Origin: Halobacteriales archaeon QS_4_70_19 | Lineage (GTDB): Archaea; Halobacteriota; Halobacteria; Halobacteriales; Haloarculaceae | Direction of reading: 5' to 3' | DNA length: 64,000 nucleotides | Assembly (NCBI GenBank): GCA_003020985.1 | Contig: PXRM01000010.1 | Location: forward strand, 943 to 64,942 | Shown here: positions 34,292-43,574 of the stretch, piece after piece | Position numbering within the stretch: the first letter of the stretch is position 1 | Layout: every line of letters begins with the position of its first letter | Made by a program: the position numbers and the translations under genes | The notes under the pieces: model-generated | Seen by the model: only the letters and a program-made list of their open reading frames with translations | Databases searched by the model: none | Told to the model about the DNA's origin: nothing

Positions 34292-35703
34292 GCGAAATCA
34301 CCCAGCGAGCCCTGGCTCTGGCCCTGCTCCGAGTCCTCGGCGGTCGCCTCCGGTTGCCCCCCGTCCTGGCCCGCCTCGGGGTCCCCGCCCCGACCTGCCG
34401 TGGTCGTCTCCTCGGCGGAGTCATCGTCGGCTGCCTCGGCCGAGTCGCCCGTCGCGTCGTCCACTGTGTCCGTGTCAGCGGCAGCATCCTCGTCGTCATC
34501 CGCGAGTTTCTCGGCCGCGGTCCCGGTCCGGGCGGCGGTCGTCTCAGAGACGTCCGAGACCGGCTGGAACGCCGACGGGTCGCCGTCCTCGACGAGGTCG
34601 CGGACCCGCTGCTCGACGTCCTCGGTGACCCGCGAGTCGGGGGTCTTGCTCGCGCGGACCGTCTCGTCCAGCGACCGGGCGGCCTCGCTCAGCCCCAGTT
34701 CGCGCACCCGCTCGCGGACCGCCTCGTCCGGGTCCGCGAACGACACATCCACCTCCCCGTCGGCGGCGTCGAACTCCCGGCGGTCGTTGACCCGCGCGAC
34801 GAGCGCCCCCTGCTCGCGCATCCGCTCCTCGACCTGTGCCGGCGCGACCCGCTCGCCCGCGCCGGTGATGGTCACGACGGCGACGGCGTCGGAGAGGTCG
34901 TACTGGGTCACCTGCTCGTTCACCCGCTCGACACCCTCGCCCGCCTGCAGTTCGACGTCGATGAATCGGAACTCGCGGGTGGGGAGCGACCGGCGGGTGA
35001 TGTGGACGCCGTCGGGGCCGCTGTCCTCGAAGGCGACCAGGTTGTAGCCCCGGTCCTCGCGCTCGTCCGCGCTCGCGCGCTCGGTCGACCCGCAGTAGGT
35101 GACCCACGCGTCGACGCCGTCATCGTCCGGTTCGAGCCGTTCCTGCCCGGGGGCGTGGTTGTCGCCCAGCAGCATCGCGTCGAGGTCGACGCTGGCCTCG
35201 GCCAGCACCTCCCGGGCGTCCCAGTCGCCGTGGTCGAACGGCTGGAACAGGCCGTGCGTGACCAGCGTCGCGTGGTCGGCGTCGTGGGTGGCGAAGTCGT
35301 ACTCGAGGTCGTCGCGGCGCGACCGCGGCACGAAGTCCAGCCCGTACACCGCCACGTCGCCCACGACACGGGGGTCGTCGCCGAGGCGCTCGGCGTATCC
35401 CAGCGACTCGAAGAGGTCGAGCCACTGGGCGTCCCGCTTCGTCTCGTGGTTGCCGACCACGGCGAGGAATGGGATGTCCGCCGCGTCGAGGTCGCGGAGG
35501 ACGCCGATGGTCCCCAGCAGGTCGACCAGGTCGGGGCGGCGGTCGTGGAACAGGTCGCCCGCGTGCACCACTGCGTCCACGTTCTCGTCGATGGCGTCAC
35601 GGACGACCTGCTGGAAGGCGTCGAGGAAGTCCTGCCGGCGTGCCGGCTCGTTGTACTGCCGGTAACCGATGTGGGTGTCCCCCGTGTGGAGCAACCGCGT
35701 CAT
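34288..35703 (-). CDS. mre11: DNA double-strand break repair nuclease Mre11
   Basis: A 471-residue Mn2+-dependent nuclease. Phosphoesterase motifs are HTGDTHIGYRQ (I), HAGDLFHDRRPD (II), VVGNHETKRD (III), THGLF and LLGDNHAPGQ. After about residue 330 the protein has a capping and linker region, and it ends in about 130 residues of Asp/Glu/Ala/Thr low complexity closing with QGSLGDFA. The tail is typical of haloarchaea. It is first gene of the mre11-rad50 operon. Confidence 0.97.
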   Translation of the reverse strand: MTRLLHTGDTHIGYRQYNEPARRQDFLDAFQQVVRDAIDENVDAVVHAGDLFHDRRPDLVDLLGTIGVLRDLDAADIPFLAVVGNHETKRDAQWLDLFESLGYAERLGDDPRVVGDVAVYGLDFVPRSRRDDLEYDFATHDADHATLVTHGLFQPFDHGDWDAREVLAEASVDLDAMLLGDNHAPGQERLEPDDDGVDAWVTYCGSTERASADEREDRGYNLVAFEDSGPDGVHITRRSLPTREFRFIDVELQAGEGVERVNEQVTQYDLSDAVAVVTITGAGERVAPAQVEERMREQGALVARVNDRREFDAADGEVDVSFADPDEAVRERVRELGLSEAARSLDETVRASKTPDSRVTEDVEQRVRDLVEDGDPSAFQPVSDVSETTAARTGTAAEKLADDDEDAAADTDTVDDATGDSAEAADDDSAEETTTAGRGGDPEAGQDGGQPEATAEDSEQGQSQGSLGDFA

Positions 35704-35855
35704 GAACCCGGATTAGTCGGGTCCCCGTAAGAACGTGTCGCGAACTCGGTGGAAGTGGAACTCGGGGCCCCCCGACCAGCGACCGGGAGCCGTCCGACCG
35801 TCGCCCGGCCCCCGGACCCCCCATCGTTAGGTCGCCGCCGGTCCCAGCCCCGACC

Positions 35856-36650
35856 GTGATCACCCTGAGTTCCGACTTCGGAGCGCCGTACCCGGCCGCG
35901 ATGAAGGGCGTCATCCTCCAGCGAGTCGACACCCGCCTCGTCGACGTGAGTCACGAGTTCCCGCGGCAGGACGTCCGTTCGGCGGCGTTCTGGCTCCGCG
36001 AGGTGCTCCCCTGGTTCCCGCCCGCGGTCCACCTCGTCGTGGTCGACCCGGGCGTGGGAACCGACCGGCGCGCCCTCGTCGTGCGCGCGGGCGACCACGC
36101 GCTCGTCGGCCCGGACAACGGCGTCCTGCTCCCGGCGGCACGGGCGCTCGCGACCGCAGCCTCGGCAAACGGTGACGCTGCCGGCGGCGATGGCCCGGTC
36201 GAGGTGTTCGAGTACGCGTACGGGACCCCGTCGAGCAACACCTTCCACGGCCGCGACGTGTTCGCGCCCGCGGCCGCCGCGGTCCACGGGATCGGTGTCG
36301 ACGACCTCGACGCGGCCGACCGGCTCACGCGGACCGACGGGTTCGAGGCCGTCACCTTCCCCGACCCCTCGGTCGACGAGACCGGCGCGGAGGGGGAGGT
36401 GCTGGTCGTGGACGGCTTCGGCAACGTGGTGACGAACGTCCCCGGCGAGGTGCTGGCCGACCACGTGGGCGAGCAGACAGCGGTAAACGGGACGGAGGTG
36501 CCCGTCGTCCGGGCGTACGCGGAGTGCGAGCCGGGGCAGCGGCTCGTCACCGTCGGCAGCCACGGCAACGTCGAACTGGCGGTCAACCAGGGGCGCGGCG
36601 ACGACGCGTTCGGGCTCGGCCCCGGGCAGACGGTCCAACTCGGCTGGTAG
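35856..36650 (+). CDS. SAM hydroxide adenosyltransferase (DUF62 family)
   Basis: A 264-residue member of the SAM-dependent halogenase-like family. Most archaeal members hydrolyse S-adenosylmethionine to adenosine and methionine rather than fluorinate or chlorinate. Signatures are ITLSSDFGAPYPAAMKG, VDVSHEFPRQDVRSAAFWL, VVVDPGVGTDRRALVVRAG, GPDNGVL and the C-terminal VDGFGNVVTN and VGSHGNVELAVNQG. The start is GTG at 35856, with no better downstream start. It is divergent from mre11. Confidence 0.93.
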   Translation: MITLSSDFGAPYPAAMKGVILQRVDTRLVDVSHEFPRQDVRSAAFWLREVLPWFPPAVHLVVVDPGVGTDRRALVVRAGDHALVGPDNGVLLPAARALATAASANGDAAGGDGPVEVFEYAYGTPSSNTFHGRDVFAPAAAAVHGIGVDDLDAADRLTRTDGFEAVTFPDPSVDETGAEGEVLVVDGFGNVVTNVPGEVLADHVGEQTAVNGTEVPVVRAYAECEPGQRLVTVGSHGNVELAVNQGRGDDAFGLGPGQTVQLGW

Positions 36651-36792
36651 GCGGCGGCCGTCCCGGTCGTCAACCCGTGGATATCTGTCTGACTTGGCGG
36701 AGAAGTGAGATAAAGTACCTCCTCCCGGAGTACTGCAACAGTTCCGAACATACGTCAGGTGTTTCAGCGTCATCGGTCAACCGCCGCCGTGT

Positions 36793-37008
36793 GTGGCCAG
36801 TGAGGACCTCGGCCCGGTCGGTGCGGTCGCCTTCCTCCCCCTGATGGCGTATGACCTTGCCACGCGAGAGCCGGGGACGTTCGTCGTGATGCTGCTCATC
36901 GCGGTCGCGGTCGTGAGCGTCGAACTCCTCTACTTCGAGCGTGACCGGCTGGAGGAGGCGGTCGTCGCCACCGGGGAGGATGTCGCGGGGGAGCCGTCGA
37001 GGACGTGA
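36793..37008 (+). CDS. Small membrane protein
   Basis: A 71-residue protein with one or two hydrophobic segments (VGAVAFLPLMAYDLA and TFVVMLLIAVAVVSVELLYF) followed by a charged C-terminus (ERDRLEEAVVATGEDV). It starts at GTG. No family is recognised. Codon usage is like the neighbours, and an AT-rich patch (GAGATAAAGTACC) about 85 bases upstream may be its promoter. Confidence 0.65.
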   Translation: MASEDLGPVGAVAFLPLMAYDLATREPGTFVVMLLIAVAVVSVELLYFERDRLEEAVVATGEDVAGEPSRT

Positions 37009-37097
37009 CCGGCCCACTCGACCGGACCGAGGAGGGCGTGTCGGGACAGCGCTGTCCCGGTGGTGGGGTCTAAGTCCCGTCCCGTCCTCCCTCCGGC

Positions 37098-37427
37098 ATG
37101 CTCGACCGCTACCCGGAGGTCGCCGACCTGGACCCCGACGAGGGGGAGACGCTCACCGCCGAACTCCTCGTCACCGACGACGTCCTCGTGAAGGCGTTCG
37201 CACTCGGACCGGGCGCCCGCATCGAACCCCACGAACACGCCGACGCCACCAACGTGTTCCACGTTCTCCAGGGGACCGTCACGGTGGTGCGGGACGACGA
37301 GGAGGAACGGGTCTCCGCACCGGCCGTCGTCCCTAACGAGCGCGGGGCGACCCACGGCGCCCGTAACGAGGGCGACGAGCCGACCGTCCTCACGGCCAGC
37401 CTCTGCCCGCTCCCGGGCGGCGACTGA
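37098..37427 (+). CDS. Cupin domain protein
   Basis: A 109-residue single-domain cupin. Cupin motif 1 is GARIEPHEHADATNVFHVLQGTVTV (with the H-x-H and later E/H ligand positions partly kept), and motif 2 is VVPNERGATHGARNEGDEP. The order and spacing suggest a metal-binding barrel. Substrate is unknown. The protein starts MLDRYPEVADLDPDEGETL. A T-rich patch TTTATATAA directly after the stop (37428-37436) may serve as terminator. Confidence 0.88.
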   Translation: MLDRYPEVADLDPDEGETLTAELLVTDDVLVKAFALGPGARIEPHEHADATNVFHVLQGTVTVVRDDEEERVSAPAVVPNERGATHGARNEGDEPTVLTASLCPLPGGD

Positions 37428-37809
37428 TTTTATATAACCCGTTCGCCGGGGGGGTCGTCGCCACTTCCACCGACTGCCGTCCCGCGAAACCGCAAGACGG
37501 TGGTCGGACGGGCGTCCGACGCCGGCCGGTGGTCACACGGCTGTCTGACGCGGATTTATGTCCCTCCCGCGGATGGGCTCCGGTGGGCGCGCACTGACGG
37601 CCTCAACACATCCCCATCCTCCCCACCGCGCGCCCGGACCTATCTCCTTTCCGGGGATGACGAGGCCACATACACTCTCTGTCGACATCCCGACGGAGCG
37701 ACCGCTCCGGTGGCTACGACGGTCGACGACGAGGGTCGCGGACGACGGACGCGGACGCAGAATCGGGAGCGGGGAGTCGGGGGTCGGGGGGTCTCGGGTC
37801 GGAGTCCGA
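37428..37809. other. Gene-free stretch between convergent genes
   Basis: This 380-base region lies between the stop codons of the cupin gene and the RCK gene. It starts with TTTATATAA and then has GC-rich sequence with short direct repeats of GGACG/GGGAG type near 37740-37800. I see no credible gene, tRNA or strong long hairpin. Open frames here lack haloarchaeal codon bias. Confidence 0.5.
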
Positions 37810-38496
37810 TCAGACGCTGGCCTCGGCGTCGCCGTCGGGGTCGTCGCCCCGGACCATGGATCGGACGGCGTCCAGCGAGGCGCCCTCGGAGATCACGGCG
37901 AGCCGGTCGCCGGCCTCGATGGTGGTCTGCGGGAGCGGGATGTTGAGCGGTTCGTTGACGCGGCCGTGGGCGTACACGCGCGAGCCCTCGGGGAGTTCCA
38001 CCTCGACGACGCGGCTGCCGACGAACGGGGAGTCGGCCGGCACGTCGACGGTCGCCGCGGTCAGCGTCTCGGTCAGGTCCGCGAGTACGTTCAGGTCGCC
38101 ACCCAGCAGCGCGGTCTTCGCGCCCGCGGCGCCGAGCCGCTCGGGGTAGACGATCTCGTCGACGTCGGCGGCGTACTTCTGGTAGATCTCCTCGCGGTAG
38201 TCCTCGTCGATCCGCATCACCGTCCGCACGTCGTGGGCCTTGCCCGCCATGCAGGCGGCGAAGTTGACGTTCAGATTGCCGGTGAGCGCCGCCATGGCGT
38301 CCATGTCGCCGAGGCCGGCATGCTCCAGCAGGCGCTCGTCGCCGCCGTCGCCCTCGTGCGCCCGGAACCCGTCGTCAGACGCCCGCGTGACCTTCTCGGC
38401 GTCCTGCTCGACGATGGTGACCTCGTGTCCCTCGGAGGCGAGCGTCTGCGCGGTCCGCGACCCGACACGGCCGTAGCCGACGATGAGGAATCGCAT
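37810..38496 (-). CDS. TrkA/RCK family NAD-binding regulator
   Basis: A 228-residue protein with an N-terminal RCK_N Rossmann domain (RFLIVGYGRVGSRTAQTLASEGHEVTIVEQD, with GxGxxG and the acidic strand end). Internal features are GDGGDERLLEHAGLGDMDAMAALTGNLNVNF, and then a TrkA_C domain from about residue 140 (VDVPADSPFVGSRVVEVELPEGSRV). It gates K+ uptake or channel proteins by nucleotide binding in studied relatives. No channel or TrkH gene is adjacent, so its partner is elsewhere. Confidence 0.92.
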   Translation of the reverse strand: MRFLIVGYGRVGSRTAQTLASEGHEVTIVEQDAEKVTRASDDGFRAHEGDGGDERLLEHAGLGDMDAMAALTGNLNVNFAACMAGKAHDVRTVMRIDEDYREEIYQKYAADVDEIVYPERLGAAGAKTALLGGDLNVLADLTETLTAATVDVPADSPFVGSRVVEVELPEGSRVYAHGRVNEPLNIPLPQTTIEAGDRLAVISEGASLDAVRSMVRGDDPDGDAEASV

Positions 38497-38552
38497 GGCG
38501 GTGCTTCAGCCCCCCACGTCAAGAGCTTTGCCACCCCTCCGACCGCCCGGAG

Positions 38553-39479
38553 TCAGCCGTCCGGGTACGGCACCGCCAGCTCGTCGCCGTCGTCCGGGAG
38601 GCGGACCTCGCCCCCGAAGGCTGCCCGTGCCTCCTCGGCGAGGACCTCCGACCGGCCGGCGTAGCGCGAGGAGATGTGGACGAGCGCGAGCCGCTCCACG
38701 CCGGCGGTGGCGGCGACCTCGGCCGCCTCCGTCGCCGTCGAGTGTCCGGTCTGCGGCGCGCGGTCCCGGTCGGCCTCGGCGAACGTCGCGTCGTGGACTA
38801 GGAGGTCGGCATCCGCGGCCGCCTGCTCCGTCGTCGGCGTCGGCCGGGTGTCACCCGTGTAGACGACCGTCCGTCCCGGGCGGGGGTCGCCGACGACCTG
38901 CTCCGGACGGACCACCGTGCCGTCGTCGAGTTCGACGGCCTCGCCCTCGTGGAGCTTCGAGAACTTCGGCCCGACGGGGACGCCCAGCTCCTCGGCGCGG
39001 TCACGGTCGAAGCGCCCCTTGCGGTCGTCCTCGACGAGCGCGTACCCCACTGCCTTCGTCCGGTGTTCGGTCTCGAACGCACGGACCTCGTACTCGTCGC
39101 GGTCGAGGGCCACATCGCCGGGGCCGATCTCGTTCACGCGGACCGGGAACGCCGGCTCCGTGCCGGTCCCGTCCAGCAGGTTCCGCACCGCCCGTCGCTC
39201 CCCGTTCGGAACGTGGATGGCCAGGCCGGCCTCGCGGTCGTTGAAGTCCCACGTCTGGAGGAGCCCCGGGATGCCGAGCGTGTGGTCGCCGTGCATGTGG
39301 GTGACGAAGAGGTGGGAGACGTCGAACCCGGTCCCGAAGCGCATCATCTGTCGCTGGGTCCCCTCGCCGCAGTCGAACAGGAGCCGGTCGCCCTCGCGGC
39401 GGACGAGGAGCGCCGACGTGTTCCGTCGGACCGACGGGACCGCACCCCCGGTCCCGAGGAACGTCACGTGCAGGGACAT
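38553..39479 (-). CDS. rnz: Ribonuclease Z
   Basis: A 308-residue tRNA 3' processing endonuclease of the metallo-beta-lactamase fold. It starts MSLHVTFLGTGGAVPSVRRN. FDCGEGTQRQM and THMHGDHTLGIPGLL (HxHxDH zinc motif) follow, then VVYTGDTRPT and LLVHDATF. The C-terminal HSTATEAAEVAATAGVERLALVHISSRY carries the last His ligands. The start at 39479 gives the family N-terminus. CCA is not encoded in the tRNAs here, so precise 3' cleavage by this enzyme matters. Confidence 0.96.
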   Translation of the reverse strand: MSLHVTFLGTGGAVPSVRRNTSALLVRREGDRLLFDCGEGTQRQMMRFGTGFDVSHLFVTHMHGDHTLGIPGLLQTWDFNDREAGLAIHVPNGERRAVRNLLDGTGTEPAFPVRVNEIGPGDVALDRDEYEVRAFETEHRTKAVGYALVEDDRKGRFDRDRAEELGVPVGPKFSKLHEGEAVELDDGTVVRPEQVVGDPRPGRTVVYTGDTRPTPTTEQAAADADLLVHDATFAEADRDRAPQTGHSTATEAAEVAATAGVERLALVHISSRYAGRSEVLAEEARAAFGGEVRLPDDGDELAVPYPDG

Positions 39480-39703
39480 ACCTGCTCCTGCGGGGAGCCA
39501 CCTGAAACCCGTGTCGGATGGCCGGCGCGCCAGCCCGGGCAGGCGTTCACTCCGTTCGATCACACGACGGCGGCAGATCGGGAACGGTACGAACGGGCTA
39601 TCCCCCTTATGTCGGAGATACAGACGCATTTATTCAATTATCGAGATAAATCGAAAAACGGGGAGATAACAGTCATATCCTGTCTCTGAGCCAGATGCTC
39701 TCG

Positions 39704-40768
39704 TCAGTCGTCCGCGCTGCTGGTCCCTTCGGTGTCGACCGGCGGCGCGGCGGCGTCGGCGTTGTGCTCGCGGGCGCGCTCCCGGAGCCGCTGGCTGATG
39801 CCGGGCACCTGGTCGCTGGTGACCTCGCCCCCGGACTCGATCTCCTCCAGCGAGCGGGGGTACTTTCGCAGCCGGTAGTGGACGCCGATGCCGGCCTTCG
39901 CCCCCTGGCCCATCGCCACGGGAATCTGGTTGTGGCCGGGGACCACGTCGCCGACCGCCGAGACGCCCTCGACGGTGGTCCGACCGTGGTCGTCGACGGC
40001 GATGGTCCCGTCGTCGTTCAGCTCGACCCCGAGCTGCTCGGCGAGGTCCGTGTTGTAGTCGCTGCCGTACATCGGGAAGCCCCCGCGGTACGCCCGGCGG
40101 GTGCCGTCCTCGAAGACGAACGCCTCCAGCCAGCCGTCCTCGCCCTTCTCCATGTCGGTGACCTCCTTGTGGACGACGTCGACGGGGTGGGCCTCCAGCT
40201 GTCGCTGGGTCTCCTCGGACCACTCCGGCTCGTCGCCGCGGGTGAGGAGGTCCACCTCGTCGGTGAAGTTGAGCATGATCATCGCCACCGCCGCGGCCGA
40301 CTCGCCGGTGCCCATCACCCAGACCGGCTGGTCGACGAACATGTAGGCGTCACAGTGGAGACACCAGTGCAGCCCCCGGCCCGTCCGCGGGAGCGGCGGG
40401 TCCGGGCGGACGTCGGAGAAGCCCGTCGCGAGGACGACGTGGTCGGCGACGACCTCGACGTCGTTCGCGGTGAGGCGGAACCGGCCGTCGTCGAGCCGCT
40501 CGGCTCCCTCGACGAAGTCACGGTGGTAGTCGGCGCCGTACTCCCTGACCTGCTCCTGTGCGGTCTGGAGGAACTCGTTGCCGGACACGTCCTCGGTGAC
40601 CCCGATGACGTTGTGCGTGTCCAGCATCATCGCCGCGCGGCCCCCGCCACGGTTGATGACGACCGTGTCGTGGCCCAGTCGGGTCGTGTACACTGCGGCC
40701 GTCAGCCCGGCCGGCCCACCGCCGACCACTGCAACCTCGTACTCGTCGTGACGCTCGCTATCGGTCAT
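39704..40768 (-). CDS. Thioredoxin-reductase-like FAD/NAD(P) oxidoreductase
   Basis: A 354-residue flavoprotein. The FAD motif is VAVVGGGPAGLTAAVYTTRLG, the redox Cys pair is CLHCDAYMF (in place of CATC or CPYC), the NAD(P) site is GTGESAAAVAMIML, and the C-terminal FAD motif is GVSAVGDVVPGHNQIPVAMGQGAKAG. An extra 40-residue tail after the core is hydrophilic (ISQRLRERAREHNADAAAPP). It could be a thioredoxin reductase or a related ferredoxin-dependent enzyme. A monothiol glutaredoxin gene lies divergently, 166 bases away. Confidence 0.9.
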   Translation of the reverse strand: MTDSERHDEYEVAVVGGGPAGLTAAVYTTRLGHDTVVINRGGGRAAMMLDTHNVIGVTEDVSGNEFLQTAQEQVREYGADYHRDFVEGAERLDDGRFRLTANDVEVVADHVVLATGFSDVRPDPPLPRTGRGLHWCLHCDAYMFVDQPVWVMGTGESAAAVAMIMLNFTDEVDLLTRGDEPEWSEETQRQLEAHPVDVVHKEVTDMEKGEDGWLEAFVFEDGTRRAYRGGFPMYGSDYNTDLAEQLGVELNDDGTIAVDDHGRTTVEGVSAVGDVVPGHNQIPVAMGQGAKAGIGVHYRLRKYPRSLEEIESGGEVTSDQVPGISQRLRERAREHNADAAAPPVDTEGTSSADD

Positions 40769-40934
40769 CGGGAGATGGGTACGGTCGGGTTGCAGTTAAC
40801 TGGTCGGTAATGCTCGGGTAACCGACCGAGGCCGTCGTTACGGGTTCGCGGCGGGGCAGGACGTTACCTTCCGCGGCCAGGAGCGGCAGGGGCCGCCCGC
40901 AAGGGATATGGGTCGTCGTGTCTCATCCACGAAC

Positions 40935-41273
40935 ATGACTTTCGACCCGGAAACCAGCCTCCCACAGGAGGAGGTCGACGAACAGGTCGCCAGCGCCATC
41001 GCGGAGAACGAGGTGGTGCTGTTCATGAAGGGGACGCCGCTGATGCCCCAGTGTGGCTACTCCGACCGCGCGCTGACCCTCATCGAGAAGCACCGCGAGG
41101 AGTTCGAGACCGTCGACGTGCTGGAGTCGCTGGACGAGTACCGGGCGGCGCTGGAGGAGCACAGCGGCTGGGAGACCATCCCGCAGACGTTCGTCGACGG
41201 CGAGTTCGTCGGCGGCAGCGACATCCTGGTGGAACTGGACGAGCGGGGCGAACTCGCGGAGACGCTCGTTTGA
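40935..41273 (+). CDS. Monothiol glutaredoxin (Grx4/GrxD type)
   Basis: A 112-residue glutaredoxin. The active site is KGTPLMPQCGYSDRAL (CGYS form of the CGFS monothiol class). It is followed by VDVLESLDEYRAALEEHSGWETIPQTFVDGEFVGGSDIL, with the conserved WETIPQ cis-Pro segment and the GGSD glutathione-type site. Members carry or transfer Fe-S clusters, using low-molecular-weight thiols other than glutathione in haloarchaea. The ATG at 40935 begins MTFDPETSLPQEEV; a GTG-like upstream extension is unlikely. Confidence 0.94.
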   Translation: MTFDPETSLPQEEVDEQVASAIAENEVVLFMKGTPLMPQCGYSDRALTLIEKHREEFETVDVLESLDEYRAALEEHSGWETIPQTFVDGEFVGGSDILVELDERGELAETLV

Positions 41274-41431
41274 GTGGCGCAGCCCGCCGATTACGGCTGA
41301 CCGGTGGCGTAGTCCAGGCCAGCAGGCGTACCCTCGTTCCCCGTGTCCGGCCTCCCCCCGCGAGCACCCCGTCCCGTGTTCCGAACCCCGTGTCAACGCC
41401 TACCGTGAGGCGCGTTCCCTCCGAGAGACAC

Positions 41432-41440
41432 AACTATAAG
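41432..41440 (+). promoter_or_regulatory. TATA box upstream of the 41510 gene
   Basis: AACTATAAG lies about 27 bases before an out-of-frame ATG at 41461 and 75 bases before the gene start at 41510. The predicted mRNA thus has a leader of about 50 bases, unusual for this genome. Confidence 0.6.
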
Positions 41441-41509
41441 TGAGAAATCCCTATACTCGGATGACCACCGAACTCTCGGGGTCGGCCGCTCCCCAGGGAC
41501 AGGGATACT

Positions 41510-42142
41510 ATGAACAGCAGGGTATTCAGACTTCACTCGACACTCGAACTGCCACTGGAAGACGTTCACTCGTTCTTCGAGGATCCGGACCTCCCCGTAG
41601 AGATCGCGGACGTCGAAATCACGCGTCGTAACAACACGCTGATCATCTCCTCGGTCGCGACCGAGGAGAACATCTCCAAGTACACGCCGACGGCCCAGCT
41701 GAAGGCCAGCGTCACGGAGAACCGTGTCTACGAGAACGAGGACGGGGAGTGGCAGGAGACTCCCCCGGACGACGGGCCCGGCGGCGGTGGCTCGGTCGCC
41801 TCCGGCAGCGGCGGCGGTCCCTCCTGGTCCAGCCTCGGCGGCGAGCAGGAGGCCGAGCAGGAGGTCCGCTCGAAGCTCATCGAGTACGCCTGCTTCAAGG
41901 GCGACCGCGAGACCGTGCTCCAGAACACCGAGCTCCAGTACCCGATGTTCGAGGTACTCTGCAACCTCGCCCGGACGTCGGACAAGGGCTCGCTCGAGGC
42001 CGTCACCGCCGTCGGCGAGGACCTGGAAGCGGTCCGCATCGTCGACGGCGAGGACCGCGCGGCCCGCGTGAAGGTCGTCGAGGACCCCCGCGAGAGCGAC
42101 AACGGGGGCGTCGACTGGCGCGACAACAAGTTCATCAACTAA
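41510..42142 (+). CDS. Conserved haloarchaeal protein (DUF7110-like)
   Basis: A 210-residue protein starting MNSRVFRLHSTLELPLEDVHSFFEDPDLPVEIADVEITRRNNTLII. A Gly/Ser/acidic linker lies in the middle (residues 85-120). A C-terminal domain follows with KLIEYACFKGDRETVLQNTELQYPMFEVLCNLARTSDKGSLEAVTAV, which reads as a helical domain. I recognise the family as haloarchaea-specific, DUF7110 by memory. Function is unknown. The TATA box upstream implies a leader of about 50 bases. Confidence 0.85.
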   Translation: MNSRVFRLHSTLELPLEDVHSFFEDPDLPVEIADVEITRRNNTLIISSVATEENISKYTPTAQLKASVTENRVYENEDGEWQETPPDDGPGGGGSVASGSGGGPSWSSLGGEQEAEQEVRSKLIEYACFKGDRETVLQNTELQYPMFEVLCNLARTSDKGSLEAVTAVGEDLEAVRIVDGEDRAARVKVVEDPRESDNGGVDWRDNKFIN

Positions 42143-42401
42143 CGCGGCTCCGTACCCTCTGCATACTATCTCACGGGACGCAGCAGCCGACCAGTAGCGC
42201 CGCCACCACCACTCCCGCCCGAACGGCGCCGGCCGTAGCTGGATGTTCCCCCGGCGCCGACCGGACGGGCGTGGCCGAGGACAGCAGTGAGCCGGAGAGC
42301 GCAGTGGTCGGGTCCTCACTGCCGATCCGGGCGGCGCTCCTAATGAAGGACCGCAGATGTGACGGGTAACGCCGAGGCCGGTTCGGCGCATCGATCCGTG
42401 T

Positions 42402-43574
42402 ATGCAGCTATCCGACGAGGACCGGATGTTCAAAGAGTCGCTGCGTGACTTCCTGGAGAACGAGATCGCCCCGGATCTGCCCGAGGCCGACGAGGAGGCA
42501 CTCGGCAAGGACGAGGTTATCGCGTACCAACAGGAGCTCGGCGAGCTGGGCGTCGGCCCCGCGTCCGGCGAGGGGTTCGCCGACCCGATGACCTACACGA
42601 TCACCTCCGAGGAACTCTCGCGCGTGTGGCCGTCGCTGAACGTGGCGCTGATGATGTCGTTCCCCGCGCAGTTCGGCGCGTACGCCGGTGAACGGACCCG
42701 CGAGGCCCTCACCGACAAGGTCGACGACGGCTCCTGCATCGCCTGCATGGCGGTCACGGAGCCGGAGGGCGGCAGCGACACGGCCAACCCCAACACCGTC
42801 GCCGAGAAGGACGGTGACGAGTACGTCATCACCGGGGAGAAGACCTGGGTGTCCAACGCCACCATCGCGGACATGGCGCTGGTCGTCGCGCAGGACCAGG
42901 AGACGGACACGCGGGACTTCTTCATCGTCGACAAGGAGACCACCGGGTTCGAGACCCGCGAGCTGGACAAGCTCGGCTGGAAGGGGTCGCCGACCGGCCA
43001 GATGTTCTTCGACGGGGTGCGCATCCCCGAGGAGAACAAGCTGATGACCGCGGTCGGCAACATGGTCGCCGAGGGCGAGGGCGAGATCATGGACGCGCCG
43101 ATGTTCCAGAGCGCCAAGCCGCTCAACGCCATCTTCTCGTACATGCGGACCGGGATGGCCGCGATGTCGGTCGGCATCCTCCAGGCGTGTATGGAGGAGG
43201 CGCTGGACTACGCCAAGGAGCGCGAGGTCGGCGGCGGCCCCATCGCGGGCAAGCAGCTCGTCCAGGACCTGCTCTACCAGATCAAGTGCTCGCTGGAGAC
43301 GTCGCGGCTGCTCACCTACCACGCCGCCGACCTCGTGGAGCGCGGCGACGACGAGGCCCGCCTGATGTCCTCGCTCGCGAAGGGCTACGCCTGCGAGCAG
43401 TCCGTCGAGGGCGCCTCGAACGCGATGCAGGTGTTCGGTGCCAACGGCCTCTCGAAGGACTACCCGCTGGAGCGGTACTACCGCGACGCCCGCACCATGA
43501 CCATCCCCGACGGCACCACCGAGATTCAGAAGCTCATCGTCGGCTACGAGCTGACGGACGTCCCCGGGTACTGA
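42402..43574 (+). CDS. Acyl-CoA dehydrogenase
   Basis: A 390-residue FAD-dependent acyl-CoA dehydrogenase. The order is an N-terminal helical domain, the beta-domain FAD site (CMAVTEPEGGSDTANPN and GEKTWVSNATIADMALVVA), LGWKGSPTGQMFFDGVRIP, and a C-terminal helical domain with AMQVFGANGLSKDYPLERYYRDARTMTIPDGTTEIQKLI. At the position of the usual catalytic Glu (IYEGT in MCAD) it has Asp (IPDGT). It may use a different base or act on a less common acyl-CoA. No other beta-oxidation genes are adjacent. Confidence 0.95.
   Translation: MQLSDEDRMFKESLRDFLENEIAPDLPEADEEALGKDEVIAYQQELGELGVGPASGEGFADPMTYTITSEELSRVWPSLNVALMMSFPAQFGAYAGERTREALTDKVDDGSCIACMAVTEPEGGSDTANPNTVAEKDGDEYVITGEKTWVSNATIADMALVVAQDQETDTRDFFIVDKETTGFETRELDKLGWKGSPTGQMFFDGVRIPEENKLMTAVGNMVAEGEGEIMDAPMFQSAKPLNAIFSYMRTGMAAMSVGILQACMEEALDYAKEREVGGGPIAGKQLVQDLLYQIKCSLETSRLLTYHAADLVERGDDEARLMSSLAKGYACEQSVEGASNAMQVFGANGLSKDYPLERYYRDARTMTIPDGTTEIQKLIVGYELTDVPGY

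Noticed and set aside
37428..37436. TTTATATAA as promoter of a plus-strand gene at 37500-37946
   Set aside because: No downstream frame has normal codon use or a domain; the patch follows the cupin stop and is more likely a terminator.
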